Shown here piece after piece: positions 23,161 to 35,290 of a stretch of 64,000 nucleotides of DNA. The notes beneath the pieces were generated by a model. The model searched no databases and had not been told where the DNA came from. It was given only the letters and a program-made list of their open reading frames with translations. Made by a program: the position numbers and the translations under genes. Each line of letters opens with the position of its first letter. Position 1 is the first letter of the stretch. The stretch is from Sthenelais limicola (taxonomy: Eukaryota; Annelida; Polychaeta; Phyllodocida; Sigalionidae), in contig OW804096.1 in the NCBI GenBank assembly GCA_942159475.1, forward strand, positions 127,152,941 to 127,216,940, in the 5' to 3' direction.

Positions 23161-26100
23161 TGTTGCCAGGGACTCTCACAGGACACTTTCCTAGGGAATC
23201 CTACATTGCCCAGGATGGTAAGACTTTAAGGCATGGCCTTAATCTCTTCTAGTATCAGGGGCTTTCCCAGGCTATAAATAGAGTGTAAAGATCCTGATTA
23301 AAAAAGGCCTCAAAATCACATTTTCACTCCAGATAAGTTCACCAACCACATATAATGTCCTCCAGACAGGGTCGACGGACCTGTAAAGACTAAAAAAACA
23401 GATGGGGAGATCACATATTCCCAGAACATGCATGACAACAAACCCTTCTAGAGCTTTATATATAATAAGTATACATATATCACAGGTTCGCCTCGCATAC
23501 TAGCCTTGGTACTTCATGATGTATAACGGGGGCAGCTGCCCCCCCTACCCCCCCATCCCCCATCATTTCGATAAAGAAAGGATGATTATTTCAGTTGTTA
23601 TTTGTCTCATTAAATTACGATTAAAATTGTCCCCCAAGGATAAGGCAACACGTAATCGAATTGATGTCATTAATCGTTCTTTCATAGAGGATCATAGAAC
23701 AAACGCCGCCCCACCCCACCCCACCCCTCTCACACACAAAGACAATGAAGCCAACAAATCTTACATTTGCTATATTTTATGTCAAGGCGGCCTGCGGGTC
23801 ATATTCAGGAATTGGCTGATAATTAAATAAAAATCTGATTTGATTATAATGGTGAACAATCATTAGATATGCAAGGGATTTAACTTGGGGGAATTCGAGT
23901 CAGATCGTGGACATTTTAATTAATCTTATTTTTGCAAACCCTGACCATGAGATCAGTGATCTTGACCTACCTTAAAGGTCCTTGACCTACCTTAACAATC
24001 GTTGTTGTTGTTGTTGTGTTGGTTGTCTGTAGGTGAAGAGGGGTGGCAAGGTCCTCCTTATATGGTTAACTGATAATTGGTTTGGTTATGATTTAAAATA
24101 GGACTAACACATCTATTCTTAACCTAATTACGTACAGTACTATTTCTTCGGTGATCCTTCCCAAGAAATATACACCGTTCATCATAGTATCAAAGCGTTA
24201 CTGTTCCGATTTGACTTTCCAATAAAGGACACAGAAAAAGGACTCTTTCTCCTCCTTTCTCCTGAGGCAGGTCATTAACTTCATGGTTACTCGCACGCAT
24301 GTAACGAATATTGGCCCTTAGAGAAAAGTGAAGACAAAAAATACAGATTTCCAATAATGATTTATTCGTAAACGTAATCGACTTCAAGAAACTCCGGGGT
24401 AATCTCCCATAAGACATGAGACAAATCGCCAAAGATATATATTTCAATCTGAATAAATGGGAACATAAGTAGTCTATTGATTGTCGTTGAATCTCTTTTC
24501 TTATCCAGAGAAACAGCAAAGACGTGCTCCATCTTGCGGCAGGTATCTGGCAAGCATCACTTAAAGGTCGTGAACCAGAATGGTCATTTCTCTCTTTGCA
24601 CTCTTGCACATTCCACCTTGTCTTGTTCATGGGGAAATTCTTAGTTCGGCTTCCCCGCTGGATTGCTATAGAAAAAGTCTTAATCCTTTTTAACCTTTCT
24701 TAAAATCTAAAATGTGCTTCCAAGTCGACCATATATAAAGACAGAAAATTCTTGTATCCACACTCCTGATGAAGACCACATTCTGGTCGAAATGCCTACC
24801 TTAAGAAAATAAATGTCAAGACATAAAAAAAACCTCCTAGAGTCCTTACTTGATCGGAGACATTCGCCTATAAACACATGTATTTTACATTTTTGCGATG
24901 CCATATTTTATCTTGCCTATTTTTGCCGTGCATTTCTCCGCTGAATACGACCATGATTAATTTCAATCACTCCCAGCAAAAGAATGACCAAAAACTATTT
25001 TGATTGGTGTATTCTTCTTCCGTATCGATGTAAAATGGGGAACTTCGATACTGAAATCAAAATTGGAACGTGTAAGCTCTGTTTTTTAGGAAGCCATACC
25101 CTTTTCTTTAAATTTTCATTATTTTGGTATGTTGCTGTTTTACTGTGGCAATCTGTGGTAAAAGGGATTGATACCTCAATTTGGTACCTTTTTATAGCTA
25201 TCTATAGGCAATGCCCTTTCCTAACATATTCGATTTCATCGAGGATTACATGAGGGTTAGGTTTTATGAAATGAAGAGAGCCATAATGAACTCATTTGGA
25301 AGATGATTCAGTTTTACAAAAAGAAGAACAGATCTTTTATCAATCTATCTTGGTGATACACCGATGAGTTGGGAATGAAAAGGCCACAAACGTAAAGGAA
25401 ATTAGCTAGCTGCATGATAATGCAGATTCAACGGCACAAATTATGTCGGTCACGATTATATCATATAACGTAAAGGTTAACGTCAGGTTTTAGTGTAGTC
25501 TAGATTATTAAAAAGTTATTTTTAAAAAACCCACAAAGTTCATATTTTCAGTTATCATGAAAAAACAACCACAGCATGTGTAGTTCGTCCTTCCCACGCC
25601 GTATTCCCCAACCTGCTACTTATTATTATCATGACAATATGCCATCATGCATCAAAATACATGACGTACAGAAAAGGTTAACTTCCGCTTTGCTTCTACA
25701 AATATAGAGACGGGCATTATATAGGATGTATGTTCTTGACACACCCATCATCCCCTCTTACAGTTCCAGCCACTGTGATTCTTTATACTTGACTGTACGT
25801 ACTCCTATACAAATGCTGATCGTGGGTGCCCGTTCGGAAAATTGTGTGTCTACTGTTTAGTAAGCGTTTTTAGAAGCGCAATATACAGATAGCCAAAACA
25901 GAAACTCCTTATGTTATATGGAGGAAATATGTATATAAGTCAACTAAATATTACCTATGATATTATGTATCTGAAATGACTACAATTGTATTTGTAATGT
26001 GCATCTATTTTATTGCTAGGACGACTCAGTTGCCTGTTTTGCATTAAAGGTGCCTTATGCACAACTGATCTATTTCTAAGGAGTAAAGGGTCACAATTAA

Positions 26101-26880
26101 ATTAAGACTTGGACGGTATAATTTGTAACATATAGCCTAAGAATATATATATGATTCACGAAGTCATCAGCTTTTGTTTAAACAGGATTTAAACCAATTT
26201 CCCCGTGTTTCCATTTATACAAAATCAAGTTGGAAACACTTTACGTATAATTATTCAAAAGCATAATTTTCGCTTTCCCAAAGAGAAGAAGCCATTGTCC
26301 TCTATAGGCAATAACGTCAATAATTAGCATGCTAATACTATTAAAAAGGGGTTTTACTATAATGGATAGAGCGACAGTCAGAAATCCCCATCTTGGAGGA
26401 TACATCATCTCACTTCAAACATAATCTTCTTCTTGTGCTTTGTCTCCAACCACAGGATATCATTTTCAAAGGTCATTGCTTTTATGGGATGCTAAGAATC
26501 GCTCAGAGGTGTATATGTCCGGGACGGTGAACGTTAAAAAGTACAAACGATACATAATACATGCCAACTGTCAGGGAACAACATCCTACCGGTGATAGAT
26601 TGGCCAATGTAACTCGTAGAAAAAAATCCACGACCCTTTGACGAAGGATGTCTAACGTTGTCAGAAGTCTTTGGACACGCTCTTGGTCACTATCTAAAAA
26701 AGGGCGGTGTGTATGGATACCTGTTTAAATGCACATGTGATTATATATATAATTTTGGAGAGACATTTAGATCTGGATAATTTGGTAATAATGTTTTAAC
26801 AACAAATAATCAGGTATCAACTTTACCGTCAGGCCTACATAATTTGTATTTGAGCAGTATTATAGCTTTATCCTACACTT
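23161..26880. other. Non-coding interval
   Basis: No convincing exon is seen. The longest open segment, 24190-24630 (-), is 146 codons with no domain. An overlapping second frame there reads protein-like (ending FLEVDYVYE) but starts from TTG and has no partner exons. A (GTT)n run lies at 24001-24016. Short A- or T-rich runs also occur. Confidence 0.45.
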
Positions 26881-26935
26881 GCTGTGGTGCCCCTATTCCC
26901 CAGCATTGGCTTGGGCGGACTCCCATGGTTGAAGA

Positions 26936-27057
26936 GTACAGTCCTGAATTCCAGGTGTACTCTTTAGGCATTCTGAGCGGACTCTTTAATGAAGGAGTCC
27001 GCTCCTAAGAGTCCTCTCAGATGCCTGGGCGGACTCTTTCATTAAAGAGTCCGCTCA
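26936..27057. repeat. Nested palindromes built on GGACTCTTTNATNAA
   Basis: GAGCGGACTCTTTAATGAAG and AAGAGTCCGCTC-type arms recur four times, forming two small hairpins (26974-27004 and 27027-27057). These in turn pair with each other as one larger inverted repeat. A separate small palindrome (AGTACAGTCCTGAATTCCAG) lies at 26936-26962. Confidence 0.8.
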
Positions 27058-27084
27058 GGTATCTGTTGCAAATAATTTTGAACT

Positions 27085-27150
27085 GGGATTGGCCTGGATT
27101 CGAACCCAGGACCTCTCACATAAGTATAGGCTGGCAAGTAGAGTTGAAGG
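27085..27150 (-). repeat. tRNA-like B-box remnant (SINE-like)
   Basis: On the minus strand GGTCCTGGGTTCGAATCCAG (about 27111 to 27092) is a near-perfect T-arm/B box, with a weak A-box-like TGGCCTCAGAG about 60 nt upstream. The T-stem register and acceptor stem do not close properly, so this is a tRNA-derived repeat or pseudo-tRNA rather than a tRNA gene. Confidence 0.45.
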
Positions 27151-27907
27151 CTCTGAGGCCACAGAGGCTCAGATAGGATATCTGTTGTATATAGCACAGT
27201 ATGATTCCTGAAATAGAAAATGTAATGTGTCACAGGAAAATGAGTCAAGCGGAGTCCAATGATGGTGAACAGTGGGGAGAAGTATATCTTATTTAACCAG
27301 TTGGAATTGTGTGCAGTTATATAACTTATTGTGTGAGTCCTACCAGGGATAGCTTATTAAATATTAAAAATGAAACCTGCTACAGTAAACTGAATATATT
27401 CCTTTGTTCTAGAATCCAATGAGAGAAATAGTAAATGTTCATTTCAACATTATGAAGATTTCGAATTTAGAGAATACAAATCAATGTTGCAAATTATATC
27501 GAACGCATCCTGGTGGTGAGAAGGCAAGAAAAGTGTTATATGAATCAGGTATAATTATATTACTTTAATAACATTAAATTGTCATCACTAACTGGCTCTC
27601 CAAATAGATATCTCAAAATCCTATTTTTGCAACTTGTGACTCATTTCCCTGTAGCACATCACTTATGTGTTGGTGAAGACCAATATAGAACAGTGGTAGA
27701 AAGTGTAAGGTGTTGCATATTGTGAATAATTCGAGGTAATGGCAAATGTGTATTGGGACTGGATTGGCCAATAATAAACAAACAATCAAAGTTGAGAATA
27801 CTGGTCACTGATGAGGCAGTGATCGTTATAAGGTGGTAGGGGCCCGGGTGGGTGGATTTGGTCACTTCAATTATAAACAAACAATTGAAGTTGGAGGATA
27901 AGCATGC
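27151..27907. other. Non-coding interval
   Basis: A short block near 27770-27790 is partly repeated near 27867-27895 (AATAAACAAACAAT variants). No gene is seen. Confidence 0.45.
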
Positions 27908-28005
27908 TAGAGGACGAGAGTCTGTTCTCTTAGTGAATATAATTGTCCTCGGCCTAAAGGCCTCGGACAATTATATTCACTAAGAGAACAGACTCTCGTC
28001 CTCTA
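27908..28005. repeat. Perfect 41-bp-arm hairpin
   Basis: The arms 27908-27948 and 27965-28005 are exact complements. The 16-nt spacer itself contains GGCCT/AGGCC. The core is TCTGTTCTCTTAGTGAATAT. Perfect pairing suggests a recent foldback element or siRNA source rather than a conserved microRNA precursor, which usually carries bulges. Confidence 0.85.
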
Positions 28006-28144
28006 TCCTACACATAGTGCCTTGCGACCCATTCTAATAATTTATTTACAATTGTAGATGTAGCACTCTAGGTACAAACCCTCAGATCAGATAAGAATGG
28101 TATGTAAGCCTACTTACTAATCGGTCTCCTCGGTCGCCTAAGAC

Positions 28145-28215
28145 TCGGTGTTTTAATGGGAATATAATGCCATTTTGCGGTCTTAATGGAATTATAATGG
28201 CACCTTGCGGTTTGA
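28145..28215 (+). repeat. ~31-bp unit in two tandem copies
   Basis: TTAATGGGAATATAATGCCA followed by TTTTGCGG is repeated as TTAATGGAATTATAATGGCA followed by CCTTGCGG. Confidence 0.65.
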
Positions 28216-29620
28216 GGCGAGAGGATTTCCCTTTGTTTGAAGGGACTCTCGCATCTTTGGACCTAGACTGGTAGGTGAGAGTCACACACCCCATAAACCT
28301 ATAATGCAAACGGGGCATGATTTAATAAAGTGGGACAACTGGACTGGTTGCTTCCGCTGTCTTTTCCGCAGGACGTGGCAATCCTGAATACATTCTCATT
28401 TTCCATTTTCCGTGACTCTATCGTCGCGCCATTGTAGTGGCAATTACACTGAACTATTCATTCACCAATCTTATCATGCATGGTAAAACTTAACACAGAG
28501 GTTAATTGAGACGCACCGTAAGACCTGACAAATGTCAAAAGTGCACTCCCAAGTTGTATTACAGGTAAATGCGATAAAACATCCGTCTCCTATATTTTAC
28601 CTCATATATAAAGGTGTCTGTGTCATGTACTATTCATTTGTGATAACCTTTCAGATAATCTTACAAGGTATTCGCCCTGATAGTTGAACTGAATGCATGC
28701 ATGTACTCGAAAGAAATATGAGCATATCTGCAAACGATGCATCCCTCAAGATGCATAAAGGTCATAACTTTGATCATTGGATCTTTGATCATTGGATCAA
28801 TCATTCCTTAATTGACGCAGTTGAGCCTGCAGTTTGACTGCCTTTACATCCACGGTATCTTCTAGCTATCTTCTATTCCCTTTTGCCATATCACAGAGCA
28901 ACTAATCCCATTCGTTCCAAGTGGAGATGGCTTTTCTGTTTATTGGAGGGATGGCACAAAGTGGTTCAATGGTATATCAATTGCGTCAATCAGTCACATA
29001 TGTATTGCTTTTGTAAAATTACACCATCCATATAATATACGGGTAGAGCGATTTCTACGAAAAGAGGTAGAAAAGAGGGGTTTCTTTGTGTCACATGTTC
29101 TCGGAATTTGTTGTTTAACAAACCAATTTCCTTATCTGTAGAGGTCCGTCCATCCTCTCCGGAGATCGTCGTATGTGGTTTGTGATGGTATCTGGGTTGA
29201 AAATGTGATTTTGAAGCCTTTTTTAAATTGTGATCTCTACACTCTATTTATAGCCTGGGAAAGCCCCTGTGAGATATTACGTCATTTCCCTCAACCTACG
29301 TCCAGGGGGGGGGACCTAACTACATGGAAAATTAAGAGTAAAATGGTGCATTCTTAGGGCATTTTTCTGTCATACTTCACAACATTTAACCCACTCAGAG
29401 CACAGGTTCAAGCTGACAGTTTGTCGTGCATTTTATTACACCCCTGTGCTGTTGCTTCCTATACCTTCAGCATTGTATGTCACACTTGGTCAAAGTGGTG
29501 CATAACATGTGAGTTATGTCACCCTGGGGACATACAACAAGTAGGTCCGCCCAAAACGTAAATTACTTCTTTGATTTTTAATTATTTATATTTTTTATTT
29601 ATTAATGGGGTGTAATAAAT
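28216..29620. other. Non-coding interval
   Basis: Only short random frames are present; nothing supportable. Confidence 0.5.
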
Positions 29621-29621
29621 A

Positions 29622-29759
29622 TGGAACAAAGCTCGGGTGAAGTCTGTACACTTGTTAGTGACCTCGGGAGCACAGAAGATCTCGGGCTAACGCCCTCTAA
29701 CTTCCCGCTCTCCCTCAGTCAATAACAAGTGTACAGACTTCCCCCTTGCTAGGTTCCAT
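29622..29759. repeat. ~138-bp inverted repeat with CTCGGG motifs
   Basis: The arms at 29622-29656 and 29723-29759 share GAAGTCTGTACACTTGTTA and a diverged ATGGAAC tip. The interior has repeated CTCGGG. It resembles the hairpin at 13710-13858 in architecture. Confidence 0.7.
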
Positions 29760-30111
29760 CTATTGTATTTAATAGAATTACTGCCGTAATTATTGTGATT
29801 ATCTCCCCTATTCTCATATTCGTTTTTAACTAATTATGTATTAGTTCTTCTCACTAGAAAATTAGCCTCTATCAAAGGGAGCGGCTGGAAGATCTGGGAG
29901 GTTCCCAGAATCCGTGAACCTATTTATCACTGTAGAACTCTTTTTTGATGAATAAAAGATTGCTCTATCTATCTATATAAGGTTTATATTTGTGGTATTT
30001 TTTGTTTCTTATTTTAAGGACCCTCACAGACCAAAACAAATTTTGGTAACGCACAGGACTCCCTGAGTCTGTCACCGCTGTCAGGGGACCAGGGGTACAT
30101 GACAGAAGTAT

Positions 30112-30365
30112 TCCCAGAGGAATAGGAGAGGGGAAGGGGGAGGGAAAGAAGAGAGGAGGGGGAAGAGAGGAGGGGGAAGAGAGGAGGGAGAGGATGTAGG
30201 GGAAGGGAGAGAGGGGAGGGAGAGAAGGCGGAGAGGGAGAGCATGAGGAAGATGGGAGAGAGAGGGTGGTGGAATCGTAGATGGGGTTGGAGAAAAACAT
30301 GTATGAAGTTAGAGAAGAGAGGGAGGGAAAAGAGGCAGAGGGGGGAGTGTGGGGAGAGAGGGTGA
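30112..30365 (+). repeat. ~250-bp purine tract (GA-rich)
   Basis: The plus strand is nearly all A and G (GGGAGAGG-type imperfect repeats). The minus-strand frames 29965-30444 and 30014-30244 are Ser/Pro/Leu low complexity produced by it. Confidence 0.85.
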
Positions 30366-31825
30366 CCGTCCGGAGGACGGGTACTTTGCTAGTTCTGAAT
30401 AAAACACCATGCAGCAAATACTTTTTAGCGACAACAACAATCAAGCATAAACACAGGACTCATATATAAATGTGAACCTACAGGTTGCTATAGATTGCTT
30501 TCTTGGAGATAATGGATCTTTGGTAATTATATATTTAACTCTTTTCTTCTTTAGCCCTTCGCGAAATGGCCAACTCCAGAAAAGAATGTTTACGGTGCGA
30601 TGATAAACGGGCCATCGACAGGGTGGTACTTTTATACAGCTTGCCATTAACGGTAAATGTCAACATTCAACAACAGATCACCTGGGAGAAATACTGCCTT
30701 AGGTGATATTGGCTGGATCTGAAAGAACGCCGAGTGCTTACAAGTATCTATGTCGATGTTCTAATAAAAGACAAGTCTTGCTTCGGAAGATAAGTGTTAG
30801 GTTTTGCACGTAATTCAAAAATAAAAAGAAACTAATTCAATCCTTCTTTAGTATTGTTGTATCCGGAACAAATAAAGAATGTATTGTATGAGATTTGAGA
30901 GACCAATAATAACAATGGTAAAATCCTAGATGAAGATCTTTTTTACAGTTGGGAAGAAAAAGAAATATACAAATCTACATTCTTCCACAATACTCACACC
31001 CAAATCCATCCAACAGAAATATTAGGAATCAATGCATTTTATAGGCGAGGAAATTGTTATAACTAAGAATGTGTACATATATATGTGATTTGTATATTCA
31101 TCTGTTATAAACTATTATAAAAATAACTATAATTACAGTACCATTTTTATAAGTTCACATACCACAAAATAACCCAAAGTCTGTAGGGATGAAACTAAGT
31201 AGAGTTATACTGTGAAAGGCTAAAAGGGTGCACTAGTCTGTTCCACATAGCGATTTTACCTGTCACGTTTCTAAGAATTAGCAAAGCAGCTTTCAGGACA
31301 ATATGAAAATCTGAAAGCGAAGCTTTAGTCAGAAACGTTTACAAAGATACAAAAACGATTATATATTGCTATCAAAGACAAATCTTTATGACCATAATTT
31401 CGTCATGATATTGAATTTTGTAAGTACAGATACTACCATAGAATGTCATATGAGTTTCAATAAAGTCATGTAGGCCTATGCATGCAATAAGCCTACTGTA
31501 AATTTCTTCTTACATTTTCTTTCATTTAAAATTAGCTTTCCACATGTCTCAGTACTCCTGTGTTAATGGTATATAGTCCTTATATTATTGCTTTGGAGAG
31601 CCTGTTTCCGATAGACATGAAGTAGTCTATTTGTGGAGTGTCAAGTAAAACTGTCAAGAACTCCTGCCTCTGACCACTGACAAACTTAGTGCCGACGGCA
31701 AAGTGGTTGAACAGTGTACCTTGCACTGTGTGCAGGTCCCGGATAAGATATTGCACGAACTCATCAATAGTTCGTTTCCCCCAAATACCCTAAAAGACGG
31801 TTTAGCACATAACAATGAAATAATA
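30366..31825. other. Non-coding interval
   Basis: No exon, RNA gene or transposon end is recognised. Confidence 0.5.
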
Positions 31826-31830
31826 TCACA

Positions 31831-31832
31831 TA

Positions 31833-31865
<33 letters not shown>
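31831..31865. repeat. (TA)n microsatellite
   Basis: About 35 nt of TA repeat with one interruption. Confidence 0.9.
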
Positions 31866-32902
31866 CTGTGGATTGGTAGGGGACTTTGTAATTGGCGCGA
31901 AAGGGCACAATTCATAAGGTTACTGGGACTAATTTCATGCAGGTGATATGCACAAAGGGTAGGGGAGCTTATGCACTCTGGAATCTTTAAATGGCCATAA
32001 AATCTGTCACGGTAGAATGAGGTGATATTATGAATTTTTACTCACGCGGCTAAAAAGACAAACAAAACCCATATAAGATGTGCCTGTAACTATAATATTG
32101 GTGCTTTATTGTATTAGTTCAATAGATGGGAAATATTCGGCTTCTTGCACGCAATATATCTAATATTATTACTTCTCTAACTAATAATTTAGTACCCAAT
32201 CTTCCCTTGAAGAGAAACATTATTTATAAATGAAAATGAGCTGTAAACGAAAAGTATAAGCACCTCAGTACCCGCGCAGCCAACATGGTAGGATCCATAG
32301 CTGTTGCCGGACCCACACGATTACGAGGTAAACAGTTAATTTTCTTTTGATTTCCTTTCAGATTTTGTGAGATCCAACATTCGGACTACTATGAAGGTTG
32401 AAACAAAATGAGCAGTTGTTAAGCGACATATATATATAGGTGAGTCAGAATATCCACAAATTATACTGCGATTCCACTGGATCGCTTGTATCTGCGCTCA
32501 TAGCTTGAGTCTTGCTTCTCTTCTTTGTAGTGTGCTTTCATTCCCTCTTTGTCTGCTTTTATATTTAGCGCAATACAAGCGCAGTAAGAGTGATTCAACT
32601 GGTTCGCTTGTTTCCTTATGAAACCAATAGTAATTACATTGGTTCACTTTGCTCACTTCAACACCAGCCTCACCCGACATTATAGTCCATTGTCTGGGGG
32701 TGATTCCGTGTGCAAGTCTGAATGTACTAAGTTTCTCTCCAGAATCATTTAGAGGGTACCCTAGGATGAAATAAAATCGAGGGTGACAGTCCTGAATCAT
32801 GGGCATAAGTCGGGAAATCGCGATTGAAGATTGATAGCCATGGATTAGCCCTAAATATTTTGATTGACTATTTGAAAATGAAAGATTGAAACTTGATATT
32901 AT
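31866..32902. other. Non-coding interval with short direct repeats
   Basis: TGATTCAACTGGTTCGCTTG-like units occur near 32470 and 32590. The 144-codon minus-strand frame 32498-32932 has no domain and abuts the palindrome, and is judged spurious. Confidence 0.45.
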
Positions 32903-33415
32903 AGCGCACACATAAACGGGAGACAATAACATCGAGACAATATTAAGGAGGTCTAGACAATAACACGCTCAAAAGGTTTCTATGTACATGCGCATCTCTG
33001 TTTTTTGTCTCCAATGTATTTTTTAGGCCTAAATACAAAATACTGGAGATAGCTTAGCTGTCTTTACCCTGCCCACACACAGCCGATTTGTCCCCCGATT
33101 GCCCCCCGATTTGGGTCTCCCGATGAATCCTATTATTTCATTTCAAGTCTTGGTTTATGTTTTTGAAATAACATCAACCAGGATTGGAAATGAAATCCTA
33201 GGATTAATGAGTAGACCCAAATCAGGGGACAATCGGAGGCCAAATCGGCTGTGTATGGGCAGGGTCTTTAGGTGGCTTTGTTTCGAAAAGATTACTGTCT
33301 TCTTTCGTTTGTCTTTAGGTCTAAAAAATACATTTGAGACAAAAGACAAGTGAGGGCGATATTGCCTAGAACTGTTGAATATTGTCTCATGGTGATTATC
33401 TCCCGTTTATGTGCG
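32903..33415. mobile_element. 513-bp full-length palindrome (foldback/MITE-like)
   Basis: The two halves are diverged reverse complements around a centre near 33160. Matched pairs run from the tips (CACATAAACGGGAGA near 32908 with its complement near 33406) through GTATTTTTTAGG/CCTAAAAAATAC-like blocks to AGCCGATTTG (about 33081) and CAAATCGGCT (33241-33250). Inner pairs are AATCCTA/TAGGATT. The frames at 33099-33353 (+) and 33155-33349 (-) are mirror images caused by the palindrome. No transposase is present. Confidence 0.75.
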
Positions 33416-35089
33416 CGCCTGCTGGTCGTCCAAGTGGAGTCGCTCTTGTGCCAGGCAGTATAAATCACCCAGTTCGTCCCTAATCGCCCAGACGTATCGC
33501 AAGGGATCGCTTGTTCCTAGTGAGCAAGAGGAAGAGCCCAGACATAAGGTGTTTAAAACCTTGTTTTTCTCTCTGATGTGCACACAATAGCACGAGAAAC
33601 AAAAATGCTATTTCATCCAAGACAGGGACATTTGAAAAATGCCTATATATAACTTCATAGTCCCTAATGAAATCATGGGCATACATAGAAGCCAATGTCC
33701 CCAGGGAAGGCGGGACATTTCTGTTAAGTTTAGTCGTTGGGACAGGCGAAGGAGCTCTTGACTGAAATGAACAACTAGATCACTCTAATGCCGCCTTATG
33801 GGAGAACAGGCCACGTGACCTGTGTCAACTCTAACGTTGGCCAAAGCTTGTCTTTATTTGGCTAAATATTTTAGGGGAAATTCGGATAATTTGACATCTT
33901 TACCTAGAAGATTGAGGCTGCTGGAGTAGAATAGGAAGTGGCGCTAAACGAGCCAGTACAATTGAGACAACACTTCATTCTTTTGAGGATATATTCAGCG
34001 ACGTTTTACCGACTTTACTATATACCTCGCCATGTCTATCGGATAATAGTTGTTTGTTTTTAAGTGTTTTATTTCATCACGACCTTATGCACAATTTTTT
34101 ACACTGATTCTCAGTACTCAGTGTGCGTCATAAATATTCAAAGAAAACCATGGCAGAATTGTTATATGTCAAGTTATAACTGTGAAAGGTATTGATCCTT
34201 TTCTTCGTTGAGATACCATTATCAAAGTTCTTGCTATAATAATTGTAGTCTTCCCTGACCGACCAGTGTGTAGACGTCTTGTCCACAATTAGGTGACTTT
34301 GGTTACTCCGTTATTAAAGCTGCACGTCGGTAAAAAAAATAATTATGTTCTACACATCCCGATGGTCATAGCAATAAAGATAACGATGGACTGGCATGAA
34401 ATATATCTTAACCCTGCATAACATATACAAATCCCGGAAAAATGCAATTTCAGCGCCACCGTGTGCGCTGCACAGAACTCGATATGGAATGCGGGTCCCC
34501 GATGAGTCGCTGGTATCCACACTATATTATTCTTGGATTTACGACATTCAAAGCTCTGCACAAAGTTATTAAAGGCTTTTTACTGGCCGCATGTACAGGG
34601 CTCCAACTTTCAAGATCGCTTACATAGATCTTAAGTGATGTTACCTGGGTATTCATTTCCCCAAAATATTTTTTTCAATGAAGTGATTTTGAAGCTATTT
34701 CAATGCTATTTATTCCATTTCGAAGATTGCACATGCTTTGACCGACATATGGCAGCTGGGCTGTACTGGGCTGATGCAATGCCAGTGGTTGAGTGGGGAG
34801 GAGAATTATAAAGGTGGGAGTGAAAAGGAATAGGAGAAGGGATGGAGGAATTGAATAGAAACTCCATGCTGAGAATTACTACCCGTTTTAGATGATGGAC
34901 ATCTAGTTTATTTATTATTTAACAACATTGTCCAGGCAACTCGAAGCTCCCGTTACTTCCTCTTCCAGTCGCCAGCTGTACTTGATGAATTCATGCTTGT
35001 GGCTGTGTCTCCACATTTCTTCCATTCTTTTCTAACAAATCTAATTTAATTTGACCGACATTTTCTAAGATGTCTGTTTTTTTGCTAAA
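33416..35089. other. Non-coding interval with one possible TTAA-element end
   Basis: TTAAAGCTGCACGTCGG at 34314 resembles the left end of the TTAA element at 43756, but no matching right end was found. No coding signal is seen. Confidence 0.4.
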
Positions 35090-35099
35090 GGGATCCTAA

Positions 35100-35290
35100 A
35101 ATGTCGTTATTTGTATTTGGAGGACCCGCCCAAATCCTTTCATAATGATGACGTCACTTATTATGGCCCACCGGCGGCTGTTTTCGCTCGACCGTTTCTA
35201 CTTCAAATTCTTGTATTTATAAACATATAACAGCAGCAGAATATTGATGAATTTAGTATAAGTAATAATGTGAGTGAATTTAGAACGAAA
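35100..35290 (+). repeat. Dispersed repeat, diverged relative of the 43756-44103 element interior
   Basis: ATTTGTATTTGGAGGACCCG followed by CCCAAATCCTT, later TTCGCTCGACCG and CAGCAGAATATT, matches in order the blocks at 43899-44060 of the TTAA-flanked element. Confidence 0.65.

Noticed and set aside
24190..24630. 146-codon minus-strand frame with a second protein-like frame overlapping
   Set aside because: The second frame starts at TTG just after a stop, and neither has a domain, splice partner or Kozak start.
27085..27150. tRNA gene
   Set aside because: Good B-box but the acceptor and anticodon stems do not form; treated as a tRNA-derived repeat.
29965..30444. 159-codon minus-strand open frame
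   Set aside because: Encoded by the complement of a GA-rich tract; low complexity and no domain.
32498..32932. 144-codon minus-strand frame
   Set aside because: No domain; contains short direct repeats and overlaps the end of a palindrome.
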